The notes beneath the pieces were generated by a model. That model was not told the origin of the DNA, made no database searches, and saw only the letters and a program-made list of their open reading frames with translations. Both the position numbers and the translations under genes were made by a program. A stretch of 64,000 nucleotides of DNA from Comamonadaceae bacterium (lineage in GTDB: Bacteria; Pseudomonadota; Gammaproteobacteria; Burkholderiales; Burkholderiaceae_C). The stretch is taken from contig CANBUY010000002.1 in assembly GCA_947372745.1 (NCBI GenBank), forward strand, positions 1 to 64,000. Reading direction: 5' to 3'. Within the stretch, counting starts at the first letter, position 1; each line of letters begins with the position of its first letter. Positions 24,401 to 27,627 of this stretch are shown in pieces.

Positions 24401-27293
24401 TGATAGCGCGGGGCGCCTCACGGCATTTGCCACGCAAGACCCTGATGCCTCTACGGGTGGCGGTGACACGATTACGATTTCAATGGCTGGTTCACCGCTG
24501 AGTAACAACCCGATTTGGGATAGCAACATCGTGGCAGGCGGCGCTGGCAACGATACCGTGCAGATATTCGGTGGCGCACGCAGCCATGATGTGCTTGCGG
24601 GGGACAACTTGGACTATCGCCGATCTGACAGCGCGACGGGCTATAAAGACTTGTTTGCAGAAGTTTTGCAGCCAAGCAATGGTGGCGACGACACCATTCG
24701 GACCGGCTCCGGCTTTAAGCTGATTCTGGGTGGATTGGGTGCAGATCACATTGATACACAAACGCAAGTTGGTGACACCAATCTCATTTTTGGCGATGCG
24801 GGTGCTGTCATGTTTGACCCTAGCGGCAGTGGCAAATTGATGCAATTGGTGAGCACAGCGACCAGTCAGGGCGGCAATGACACACTCAACGTCGGTGCTG
24901 GCAAAGACTACGTCTTTGGCGGCTTTGGCAACGATGCGATAGCGCTGAATGCGGGAGACAGCGTGGTTCGGACCATCTTTGGTGATAACGGTCAGATCGA
25001 CTTTGATTTGATTTCGGGCGCCATGGCCATGCTCCAGAGCACCGGTAGCGACTTGGCTGACGCAACCTCGACCGCAGACTCACTCACTCTGCCTAGCGCT
25101 GGTACCAACTTAGTGATAGGGGGCACTGGCCTGGATACTTTGTCCGGCAGCAGTGGTGTTAACCACGCATTGACCCGGATTCCGGGTAGCGGCTCCATCC
25201 AGAACCCGGAAAGCAGTGGGCGAGTGATCAGCATTATCATGCTTGGGAAAAATGGTGAATTCGGCATCACAGGGCCGATTGGATCAACAGATTACGTTTC
25301 TGTTGGCGCGGGAACCGATACTGGAACTGGAACTGGAACTGGCACAGAAGGCACAACGAACGGCAACAACGGCTCAGCCGTGGGAACCGGTTCCGTGCAA
25401 GAAGACACGACGCTCACCGCCACAGGTCGCCTAGCCTACAAGGCACTAACGGGGGGTTACGCCAATTTTGTGGCCCAGGCCAATCAGGTCGGCAGTTTTG
25501 GCACACTGACCTTGCTGGCCGATGGCAACTGGACCTATACCCTGAGTAAAACTCAAGACAACGTTCAGGGCTTGAAGTCGGGCGATATCCGCACGGATAC
25601 CTTCATTGCAGCGACGACAGACGGTAGCTCCACCACCGTCACGATCAATGTGAGTGGCAAAGACGATGTTGCCGTAATTGGCGGCGTTACTTTGGGTAGC
25701 CTGGTTGAAGACGTAACGTCGCCGTTGCTTATTGCCAACGGCGAACTCACCGTGACCGACCCTGACGCTGGTCAAGCACTCTTTAGCAGCACAGTAACGC
25801 CTATGATAGGTGCACTCGGCACCATGACAATTAGCGACACCGGTACGTGGGAATACCGCATTGCCAATAGCGCCGTGCAATATCTGGGTGCTGGTCAGAG
25901 AAAAGATGAAACCTTCACTGTTGCTAGCTTGGATGGGACAGCCACGCAACTTGTGACGGTGACACTGACTGGCGTAAACGACGCCCCCACGGGCAGCGTG
26001 AGCATCAGCATCAGCGGTGATGGCGTGCTGGCCCAAGGCAAAACGCTGACGGCCAGCAACACCTTGGCCGATGCCGATGGCATCCCGAGCAGCGGCGCAG
26101 GCGCGATCAGCTACCAGTGGTATCGAAATGGCGCGCTGGTAAGTGGCGCAACGGGTGCAAGCTACACGTTGACACAGGCCGACACAGGCGCTGGCATGAG
26201 CGTGGTGGCGAGCTACACCGACCTGCAAGGCACCCCACAAACGGTGACGGGCAGCATCACGGGCACGACAGCCAATGTAAACGACTTGGCTGACATCACT
26301 GGCGACAACATTCAAAATGGCCTGCTAGCTGCAGGTCAGGTGGTTGAGGATGTCGCGGTAAATGTGGAAGGCAACCTTGTTTTGAATGGTTCAATTCAAA
26401 TAGCAGACCTAGATGTGGGTGAGGCTAGATTCAGAACAACGGTCTTGGCTGTTGGTGCTGTCATGGGTGAATTGAGTCTGAGCGCTGATGGGCATTGGGC
26501 TTACAAGGTAAAAAATGCAGCGGTGCAGTCAATCAATGGTGGCGACAAAGCAATAGACACTTTTATTGTCACCAGTATGGATGGATCGGCAAGTCTGATC
26601 GTTAAAGTGACTATCGTAGGCGTCAATGAGACCCCCGTTTTCGTACAAACGCCTACAGCACTCTCCAGTTCAACACAATCGACTGGTAGCGCCTCGTCGT
26701 TCGGTTCATTTGTAGCGAGTAGTTCATCAGGTTTAGAATCAGTCACTCCGATGCAGGCAAGCAGTAGCACAGCCACATTGGGTGAAGATAGCCAGACACA
26801 GAGCGTCCAGCAGCAAATGCCCGGTTCCAGTTTGGCCACGGCAGGTCAGTCTGGTGCCTTCTTCAAAGCTGTTGCGTCCATAGCAGTAGCGGCACCCGCA
26901 TCAATCCCGGCTGCCTCACCGTTTTGGAATTCAAATCTGGTAGATCAGCCTTTGCTTGCATCGGGGAATGTCGAAAATAGCAATAGCGCAGGTGGTGGGT
27001 CTTCGCCGACTACAACTAACCCAGGCAGCGCGTCTTCAAATAATGTTCAGACACCCGCAACGCAGGGGCAATCCGCTCCCGTCGAACAACCTGCCGTTGA
27101 AACCCCGCCGGTTGAACCAAAGGAACCAGCCGAGCCATCAGCCATGACGCCAGCCTTGGGTGCAGCGATGCTTGGACTAACGGGTCTGCAGGGCGGGCGC
27201 ATCTCTTGGGATAAACCCAAAGTTCAACCCCTCAAGCGCAAGGTCGATAAGTTTGGTCGTATGGCGTTGTCCTCACTTAAGCGGGCTGCGTAA
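6459..27293 (+). CDS. Giant LEPR-XLL / DUF4347 / RTX-like / VCBS surface protein (6944 residues)
   Basis: A single uninterrupted frame of 20.8 kb encodes a protein of roughly 0.7 MDa. In order it has: a basic N-terminus with the LEPRFLL motif (about residues 43-49); a DUF4347 domain (about 100-260) with ISHGD and LYGCDVAQG motifs; long Thr/Ser/Ala-rich repeat blocks (about 600-2400); two EF-hand-like loops (about 2755-2790); a Trp/Asp/Pro-containing beta region with direct repeats (about 3000-4150); an RTX-like glycine/aspartate repeat array (about 4200-6230); three VCBS-type modules with an Ig-like module (about 6310-6730); a Ser/Thr/Pro/Gln linker and a hydrophobic-plus-basic tail. By eye I find only three cysteines, as expected for an extracellular protein. 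The ATG at 6459 has GAGGA at 6446-6450, eight bases upstream, better placed than for the GTG at 6456. There is no classical Sec signal peptide. It is the probable substrate of the neighbouring export genes; adhesion or cell-cell contact is the likely role but is inferred. Confidence 0.9.
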   Translation: MNNQQQGKPNVAQRLRHFLRVPALTRKGAIAPPLPRRIIVESLEPRFLLSGEGLVLPPAPPKPALFDTSLQASLLSSAQLVSQIGVTSAPYVFDAVDSAPVSKINEVIFLDPGVKDGQALVRQALANRPDAQAEVVLLDGETDGVQQMTTWLKQHQGLQAVHIISHGDTAAIKLGSAELDAANIDQYQSALTQWQQALAPGADLLLYGCDVAQGKDGAAFVERLAQLTGADVAASTDATGSAALGGDWILEKTTGLVASPSLFVVAPSYDQLLAAVTVAKAGDTSTVISANGAFTAASNLGAQLDANAEFTYTMPLVDLSFSGLIRTNDGRTLGDVLAFKTLTNTTVLDDYLATSSSHTMGGLMDRMGDYLNGMGAYSNLESVVDHSGSAINFSATGQVLTATLTLSREFIQQFGFGEQLKALGLDFQGGQGIPLLADVHFTGVYDFANGTLGVSQLDAQVKAKSSTFSAGMALGVIAATATGTLEFDTGKVEFNAIAASGASVIKLPTSSSFTAADNLFTVKSGSTHAVKTNASFDIAGDLGGTPLATIAGGTPHINVSFGGLSLTSVVTNAADPVITGTASLLAGQTLEVTVAGATYTVVPASDGTWSLALGTASHTGTLDLGSGIAYDVLAQVVKTSGGITVSSATGTIMVNPTINAVSSHTLTPTLSGVARLATGQTLSVAVGGAVYSVIPAASGAWTLNLAVLGTSTKTSGTLLLTTGNNYPVVATVSGGIPTVSAQLTVNTALTATTTTPATTTSTNGITTTGSVTWNALQPAPLTLTSTNFSNLQAFSSLTSTQLVKMLQDLGTYLDLLRDSGKFDAVLPFTDLKLGNALDFSAAINDVIDNQLATTIRSGMTASKAVSPVLGSDVVFDLQVQRPGDERITTLAIAVAKSETTSFTHINQLAMLIGQKITTAVNGWLVWTGSMVDVSESLQGGLTVSGSTKTNEEQTLSVHASSGTYQLNLGGSGTATGDISVLATPVELQNALEAVVGIGNVLVTGRAKHYLVNFVGTKAGTNVAALTVASSSLTAGSLIDVTASEFATGSDGKTWGKINLLQANPGDFSVFRVAPSSGISVQQIAAGDPTTEAVQRLFVIHGGDGSFILKGASDAFATGPISVNGLDATAAQNAILSALNAKSIGTIGGWVSEVSADYAADNGTRVFDIGFGKTGVTFATQGVMTADVTTASVAIVQTTAGDESNNAVQTLTISKTRAGVYALKGTTAAGAAFTTSALSYSASAGDIQTALRSAVGLSTLNVSESSGVFTVTFEKKNYTKMTAANLWTSQVPAQAVLSTQQVAAAAVGATAAKNEIQRLSISNATGGTFVLGTTLDSLLFQTGNVAYGASATDVQASLVSMLQKWNAAVTSDDVAVTKIGNVYDIEFKGRWAAKDVPQLRINSRALISSAGISYAALDNLGFLAAGQDSQVNNVTTFVTLDDMMERFKQAVNVSLSGASFAITPTFDSATKSFLFTVKFAPTQTKAVPLAVNGNIGDLSSLQTDTSLDLITQTLFQGTIGLDFSNLNTFALRASGTYTGTITASASNKTLTGWSSAWLGLYGDAPFNIAFNGEGYDLKLLQSAVDSNTTRDQLVADLQAVFAAQTVTPGGVLARRGFANLGQVVTVGKKTDGQLILTINAPVDQVQLTMSPPSNSILNAMDYLLGFKTTPSYPAPKAVTLPVNGQLTADAHFSLKVDQSSAIAVTITNASTSTNATTSDLILDINAALNGTAVNAYLSGKGFTNLGQVIQATLRNGQIELVTQSAKIASFQMQIDGADTATRELGFTPGQFATTSGAYVFLKDVSLGGNYSAVIHGQSGVTPGTLATAGQATLGMLDITFGKLATDYQGSLSFDLKNGLTGALHDRISLNDLFDSASSQDSLLGLGGTLSTSDTVSSPNVPYQSNGQLLRDVGLSVTVGSAVLEVVVKKSDTTSNTSVADLASDVNAAIHTALVARFTADPYSAFTFVAADSISVAGKTVLKFSAPTTTLTLASTSTQIYTASSGVLLVDLPLTVTLSTGATVDVLVRASSTSANTSLAELVIDVDNTIKLALASARSNTIDTAVLAAIDSLLGATNLVGQSGTGSSAVLSLKSDTVAARAITLKNLAVAGRLLKDDFSTSPVFLNQAGTVGTTPTAALTFSDIGITTPVGITATGLDAATTITVSVTNTAAALAGTGVQASSVVVPSNGLGSLTPLKAIAWSDLQSDMSQLGSLLGDLGGVGAFGELGRALPVLGSSVSDLFDFTTRFAAIDTTLGAQTGIGLNGLQAALGTAFGISASTVTLAYDSTNNALNINVPYRVVIDKTAQIELILNDAALLALLSTADKQTLTDLLGSMSRLKDSDSNALLNLHADMTFHLAMGVDLSSGANQGKLFLYDHVEAGAAGFAGDAGTYATLDAFSASGSGMAFSSIQGIYSLGVTGGTASLTVANTSGVMLDSDAKDGAADGRLYLRPYSAMSSADSTALKHSNFDVIFDGAASVVLPLTLSVSDDLGQLAMTQIDGFINPLPLGKMEINFLNLGDTFAQMGGKTGFALQSMAESSNSRTVISSQVKQAALPERPSTGNGSAVATPEGAPVDSIDESGLANVNPNPYFGSMEGVGASTTPTSTTVDATKLFGAAGGTNASSTGFDVSLIIPDFAYWQTQLTHVLNAAVGSSCEPEKIINGPLIFLLRDPSIIVDTVDKVLGGIQQGLDAFSSVLSLPVIGDQLKEATQFVADLRTNVVGAIKQALDSAIDVYGGLDNALRMSLFNMLTTDTNGNNIIDAGEISANPFLNFLQDYNGDKLVTPDDIVVEYVAGTGQPTMDSRLAAYMGVTQTGITYEKKWKNADGSKMIDPITLVQKVTTETIPVPAVLPGQRTAWVTSGINVPKLDTLGVAMLHDDGTPCYVGEAGNIVLDSSLQKIVDDISGTIDSVAATASDLLANVTTNYGSGFTASATAFAEFVIAKVAAGYDYSHLLKDVFGTGVIAASLSDVAKTFKPSSSAVAADAAVLKYNLDHNLTGTAAKIPKAVLGEFKKAIQTKAETIGAQLALGSSTAIQFRMHLGQTYTPNLNLSFDVGVPGLSLTMNGGIGLTLDWDLYLGFGVDIKDGFYVVTNMPGTAGIGEITTLTTAGVATGTVVNSSDAHIDNLWLVGKPTFTPAVKELQASIDVVLTPSSGNTAASLNAQLFVLNGTLTDNWDGWIKDNDTGIWGSGTDSLGRLTGTQNANYGRTTEMFNGLSGAEGSRTRLHLDFSVDLKDVGLFGISALSGLTNGRLTYSDLRNAKLADLYKVEWDAQAQINLHMGLGVSAGGEGYLPKIIGDFHLTWQDSNKNKYVKQIEQYFTSGYDKLFHAGTPNIWMTDVYLDVGTFFTKFLNPIVSVIQDVTDPIMPVIDALTTPVPGLSDLMGRDYSVIDLASEMSAMFGGVSKVDFIIAVVNLLDVIDSLPTNTAGMLLPVKEALIVSGTKDRKLNLSALPSIPNLPNIDVPITLPYLQMADVNVAKDGFEFGLNMGVGWKDNLATMGVDEGKTSLLKVVQGQMPDLRFDFSLTADAKIPAPYIDVTPFNFTIPGIKNREGTADATFKLNIKAGWPDLRLSDILSGNMAPRFELTLELPDIDFTPNLLPVLKFVMPKLEATVNGTTHTLLGGGEITVDWPNAVQGFVNSADVKTYTLPTASINLGSLPDFLLPLPYVDLTPIDISADLGFAAGSFQLNIKAGWKDLWLSDFLSGNIAPSFDATITANASLNINTAILPVVQVQLPKMTWTMGAKTWTWAAGSTQTIAWPDSLSGFVNTSNVKTINLTGASFDVNLGSISGFLPTIKVEWPDVHWVGIGKEFIWKQTASTDLGWSSIISDSGILSALIDPAKTITIKLPDVWLPSVNLLDLLPDIDWSFSLPGLPSLPSIDISLPSIDVPGQQTISPQQGFADFQKKLKKPGSALKFPILDDTVGSVIGLLMGKPVDLMTFTPPNLEVKVGFRVSFPIYPPLYVGIGGEIKLQASLTLGFDTYGITKFANSHNITDIFDGFYVSDNIVNGVDKPEVTLTAKLYAFAELNAFIVRGGVEGGIKLVGTLDIYDEDKDNKFRASQIIAAVSEDPLDVVEMHLRGSAYISAYVDVFALFDYVRVWEWTFMDVTLFEWEHDPAAKKPILASMDGSNLTLHMGSTIGSIDGESSVDKGAADRKRRSTDDGNESYALTGSGGTVNISATLTNGSTYTKTFSGVNRVKAFTGAGDDLVDASALDRSVLFIAGGGTDILIGGSADDVLIGSDSGTATLIGGGGNDKLIARGGTTHMQGGLGDDTYRFLTGWSIADITDTNGSNILDFTAQVNAVTLDDSVAKAFQGANRVTWTNGSDKIDLVKGGSGSDILDFSGDAANLIVSVTGTNAGWVKGSGSGMTQTSFASTTAQAMKDAGDNAGFGFKFTGFENAIGGQGSDVFRLSAGASLTGSMRGDTTAGLHHDASGNEAANARNILDFSEYITGVVVNEESTSAFGTANATGIIVRGFHDIFGGAGGDRLSGDGRNNLLVGNDGTDLLEGKAAHDLLVADTFVTYKNLTGSQTRPTTLTNVTDYLTLQTVGVGEFGAASRNWIWKGQTLENKSLTTAGAQTLKGGSGNDIIIGSKGGDIINIGGSGEGNDTILADLGKLEIDFNYRTALSATSFGVSGGNDTIYLGSGNNLVLAGNGKDTVYGSDVAGSFNIILADNGTVKFKTAEASTLSGTKLTFATVHGLTHLLDTTDAPVSENGGTGGADVVSLASGSAIVIGGAGNDVISFNASTSTGVNVRFVAGDHASIKTDLHGGITEFFTLDTLANTGGDDIIVIGSKADLATRHLGTNFILGGMGVDTIIVSGAIDAAGVITRGLARSEDVILGDNGKITRTISVATTSTQNRMLKVESTQTTNGQGGNDKIIVANGGKVIIGGVGNDTITAQNGDNLVIGDNGLIDFDASNSGILRQMQSTALDQGGIDTITLENGFKTVIAGFGADIISILASNLGDAIGPITVTGLAGVTGSTDQRRGRSGRYVAGDNALIDFDETGGLTDIVTTDTVTATGDADTIVIGLTGAINNTVDIGTNMVLGGMGADSITVLGVGAIGTSFDTILGDNGEVHRNDNTGKRLTETATGVAYALRDVHSTQIDLGGNDAIAAANGDKVIVGGWGQDVVTIDTASVSTRFIGGDNATLSFDTTGGLTDLVTMDVVSTTGDNDTIVVGHAVATLNTVDIGTNIIAGGMGADTITVLGVGATGTSFDTILGDNGEVHRNDNTGKRLTETATGVAYALRDVHSTQIDLGGNDMISAANGDKVLLGGFGADTLTVRTNSKSIRLETGDNGEITFDTQGGMTDLLTLDAESATGGSDTITIESTAGAADLGLNVVAAGMGSDVILMDGATYDALVTKKLTGGTDTSEDILIGDNGEVHRTTASTATGMKNLMLQVKSIRPDRGGDDLIGAGNGGKVIVGGLGADKITAVDGDKLVFGDNAQVDYDVAAQNGLLRMAQNIELTLGGADTIRLGEGFTVAMAGIGADLIDINASKAGFMTAGYGNVTGFNATPTETATETELRRQTGRFLTGDNAIIRLDTKAGITDFDSIDVISATGGDDTIIVGKLDTPNNLGYQVIYGGMGSDNITVRATSSSEDIIFGDNAQYRRRALSYQPVSFTSMLADKGGDDRIVSGSGYKTVVGGFGNDQINLATVMTVGETTPSNRSLILGDSGVVNFDFSGSGSLKTVESLSFNFGGSDVATVGDGDVTFIGGYGTDTLTVNSNQKAFRAAAGDNARFTYSSSGSTLAAVSDPAGLTGMISLDTTSITGDSDVMRLGPTGSISGEMGMALMIGGMGRDTLRVTGASADQVTLAGDNAEIIRSAGRSGLVTSFFSLLPEQGAGDTLETVSGVTQVAGVDTVTGSYLLVGGQGGDTIRAGSGYGVVFGDSGRATFSAIGKVQFAASVGTAQGGNDLIALGSGSGGVKSDGDMVVIGGYGSDTIDVASVRGNGAFIERTIAGDNASINFDSAGRLTAFATQDPDASTGGGDTITISMAGSPLSNNPIWDSNIVAGGAGNDTVQIFGGARSHDVLAGDNLDYRRSDSATGYKDLFAEVLQPSNGGDDTIRTGSGFKLILGGLGADHIDTQTQVGDTNLIFGDAGAVMFDPSGSGKLMQLVSTATSQGGNDTLNVGAGKDYVFGGFGNDAIALNAGDSVVRTIFGDNGQIDFDLISGAMAMLQSTGSDLADATSTADSLTLPSAGTNLVIGGTGLDTLSGSSGVNHALTRIPGSGSIQNPESSGRVISIIMLGKNGEFGITGPIGSTDYVSVGAGTDTGTGTGTGTEGTTNGNNGSAVGTGSVQEDTTLTATGRLAYKALTGGYANFVAQANQVGSFGTLTLLADGNWTYTLSKTQDNVQGLKSGDIRTDTFIAATTDGSSTTVTINVSGKDDVAVIGGVTLGSLVEDVTSPLLIANGELTVTDPDAGQALFSSTVTPMIGALGTMTISDTGTWEYRIANSAVQYLGAGQRKDETFTVASLDGTATQLVTVTLTGVNDAPTGSVSISISGDGVLAQGKTLTASNTLADADGIPSSGAGAISYQWYRNGALVSGATGASYTLTQADTGAGMSVVASYTDLQGTPQTVTGSITGTTANVNDLADITGDNIQNGLLAAGQVVEDVAVNVEGNLVLNGSIQIADLDVGEARFRTTVLAVGAVMGELSLSADGHWAYKVKNAAVQSINGGDKAIDTFIVTSMDGSASLIVKVTIVGVNETPVFVQTPTALSSSTQSTGSASSFGSFVASSSSGLESVTPMQASSSTATLGEDSQTQSVQQQMPGSSLATAGQSGAFFKAVASIAVAAPASIPAASPFWNSNLVDQPLLASGNVENSNSAGGGSSPTTTNPGSASSNNVQTPATQGQSAPVEQPAVETPPVEPKEPAEPSAMTPALGAAMLGLTGLQGGRISWDKPKVQPLKRKVDKFGRMALSSLKRAA
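6585..6605 (+). other. LEPR-XLL motif of the giant protein
   Basis: These bases encode LEPRFLL (about residues 43-49), preceded by the basic stretch PPLPRRIIVES and followed by SGEGLV. LEPR-XLL is a short N-terminal signature that I know from very large surface proteins of Gram-negative bacteria. Its function is thought to be sorting, but this is not proven. No hydrophobic Sec-type core precedes it, so it may be the export or processing signal itself. Confidence 0.85.
6762..7240 (+). other. DUF4347 domain of the giant protein
   Basis: About residues 102-260 match DUF4347: a strand EVIFLDPGV, a helix, VVLLDGETDG, VHIISHGD (His about 166), LLLYGCDVAQG (Cys about 209) and GGDWILEKTTG. A His-Gly motif followed by a Cys at the end of a strand is the arrangement of caspase/CHAT-like (clan CD) peptidases. 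Whether the domain is catalytic here is inference; in giant proteins it regularly follows the LEPR motif. Confidence 0.75.
9313..10650 (+). repeat. Four diverged repeats of about 110-130 residues inside the giant protein
   Basis: Four consecutive modules share the plan LxV/LxI-x6-GTYxLxxxG, a central ASAxDIQxALxxxxG helix-like stretch and a closing VxxxxxxYxVxFxG strand: starting near 9313 (LSVHASSGTYQL), 9735 (LFVIHGGDGSFIL), 10078 (LTISKTRAGVYAL) and 10400 (LSISNATGGTFVL). I remember this Q-x-A-L repeat from giant proteins of planctomycetes and cyanobacteria; I do not know an assigned function. Confidence 0.65.
11487..12790 (+). repeat. Repeats of the STSxNTSxxDLxxDIN type inside the giant protein
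   Basis: Three modules of roughly 100 residues carry a strand pair followed by a Ser/Thr-rich turn and the helix TSDLILDINAAL (near 11600), SVADLASDVNAAI (near 12265) and SLAELVIDVDNTI (near 12565). Spacing and motif order are the same in all three, so they are homologous units. They are structural modules; no catalytic motif is visible. Confidence 0.6.
14721..14829 (+). other. Paired EF-hand-like calcium loops in the giant protein
   Basis: Two acidic loops follow each other: DTNGNNIIDAGEI from 14721 and DYNGDKLVTPDDI from 14790. The first has Asp1, Asn3, Asn5, Ile8 and Glu12 of a canonical EF-hand loop, the second has the same spacing with Asp12. A pair at this distance resembles a dockerin or EF-hand unit. 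Calcium binding is inferred from the ligands. Confidence 0.65.
17140..17610 (+). repeat. Direct repeat LNIKAGWxDLxLSDxLSGN inside the giant protein
   Basis: Two units, near 17149-17230 and 17530-17610, encode LNIKAGWPDLRLSDILSGN and LNIKAGWKDLWLSDFLSGN, each followed by a PKMxWTMG or PKLEATVNG strand, a WP turn and GFVN. The unit is about 125 residues. The surrounding sequence is rich in Trp, Pro and Asp and unlike the rest of the protein. No function can be assigned. Confidence 0.65.
21699..21818 (+). repeat. Near-identical internal duplication, copy 1
   Basis: This 120-base stretch recurs exactly 450 bases downstream at 22149-22268 with a single visible difference (T at 21788, C at 22238). 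It encodes the LGDNGEVHRNDNTGKR part of the RTX-like unit. Neighbouring units differ much more, so this pair was copied or converted recently. Confidence 0.9.
22149..22268 (+). repeat. Near-identical internal duplication, copy 2
   Basis: Second copy of the 120-base stretch at 21699-21818. The 450-base offset equals one 150-residue repeat unit, so the frame is kept and the repeat number can change by recombination between the copies. Confidence 0.9.
25320..25343 (+). repeat. Short ACTGGA tandem repeat in the giant gene
   Basis: Three ACTGGA units plus ACTGGC encode a Thr-Gly linker (TGTGTGTG) between the RTX-like array and the VCBS modules. A six-base unit keeps the frame if copy number changes. 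Confidence 0.8.
25380..26640 (+). other. VCBS-type modules and an Ig-like module of the giant protein
   Basis: Three VCBS-like modules carry GTLTLLADGNWTYTL, GTMTISDTGTWEYRI and GELSLSADGHWAYKV, each followed by a DTFxxxxxDG strand and VNDAP or VNETP closing motif. Between modules two and three lies an Ig-like SYQWYRNG segment (near 26110-26240). VCBS modules are common in adhesins of Vibrio, Colwellia, Bradyrhizobium and Shewanella. They support a surface or adhesive role. Confidence 0.8.
27130..27290 (+). other. C-terminal hydrophobic-basic tail of the giant protein
   Basis: The last 55 or so residues start with EPAEPSAM, followed by the mildly hydrophobic TPALGAAMLGLTGLQGG and a strongly basic end (KPKVQPLKRKVDKFGR, then SLKRAA). 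This is unlike the acidic RTX and VCBS body. The layout resembles a C-terminal sorting or retention signal, but I know no family for it. Confidence 0.5.
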
Positions 27294-27325
27294 GAAAATG
27301 TTTTTATTGATGAAAAGGAAAAGTT

Positions 27326-27604
27326 ATGAGTGATTTAGATATGCCAGTTGAAGCCGCAACAATCCAATGGGACGATTCAGCGATGACGACAACACACGCT
27401 AACGTGTGCAATGTTATGGGTACGCGTGAAGAGATGATGATTCTTTTCGGATCCAACCAAGCTTGGAATCGTGAGCAAAAAGAGGTGAAGGTGACCCTAT
27501 CGAACCGTATTGTGCTCAATCCTTATGCGGCTAAGCGCCTAGCAGCCTTGTTGGAAATTGGATTAAAAGAATACGAAAAACGCTATGGCGAGTTGACGCT
27601 TTGA
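27326..27604 (+). CDS. DUF3467 family protein
   Basis: This 92-residue protein has an N-terminal acidic part and the typical DUF3467 core: ANVCNVMGTREEMMILFG followed by VTLSNRIVLNPYAAKRLAALL and a final helix ending KRYGELTL. The family is small, cytosolic and of unknown function. An AAGGA-like site lies about ten bases before the ATG. The gene sits 32 bases after the giant gene and 23 bases before the GAF-HlyD gene, so it is surely in the same transcript. A chaperone or assembly-factor role for the giant substrate would fit its size and place, but nothing in the sequence proves this. Confidence 0.8.
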   Translation: MSDLDMPVEAATIQWDDSAMTTTHANVCNVMGTREEMMILFGSNQAWNREQKEVKVTLSNRIVLNPYAAKRLAALLEIGLKEYEKRYGELTL

Positions 27605-27627
27605 TGAACTTATGAGGTCATGAATCC

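Larger units (their letters stand above)
19080..25150 (+). repeat. RTX-like glycine/aspartate repeat array of the giant protein
   Basis: The array begins with hemolysin-type nonapeptides (GGGTDILIG, GGGGNDKLI, GGLGDDTY near 19137-19290) and continues as long units of about 150 residues. Each contains GGDDTIVIG, GTNxIxGGMGADTITV, DTILGDNGEVHR and GGNDxIxAxNGDKVIxGG. These are calcium-binding parallel beta-roll motifs in type I secreted RTX proteins. Around ten long units can be followed by eye. Calcium-dependent folding outside the cell is known for RTX rolls and probable here. Confidence 0.8.

Noticed and set aside
19080-25150. CRISPR-like periodicity
   Set aside because: The repeats are in frame, protein-coding, long (about 450 bases) and diverged, without short direct repeats and unique spacers.
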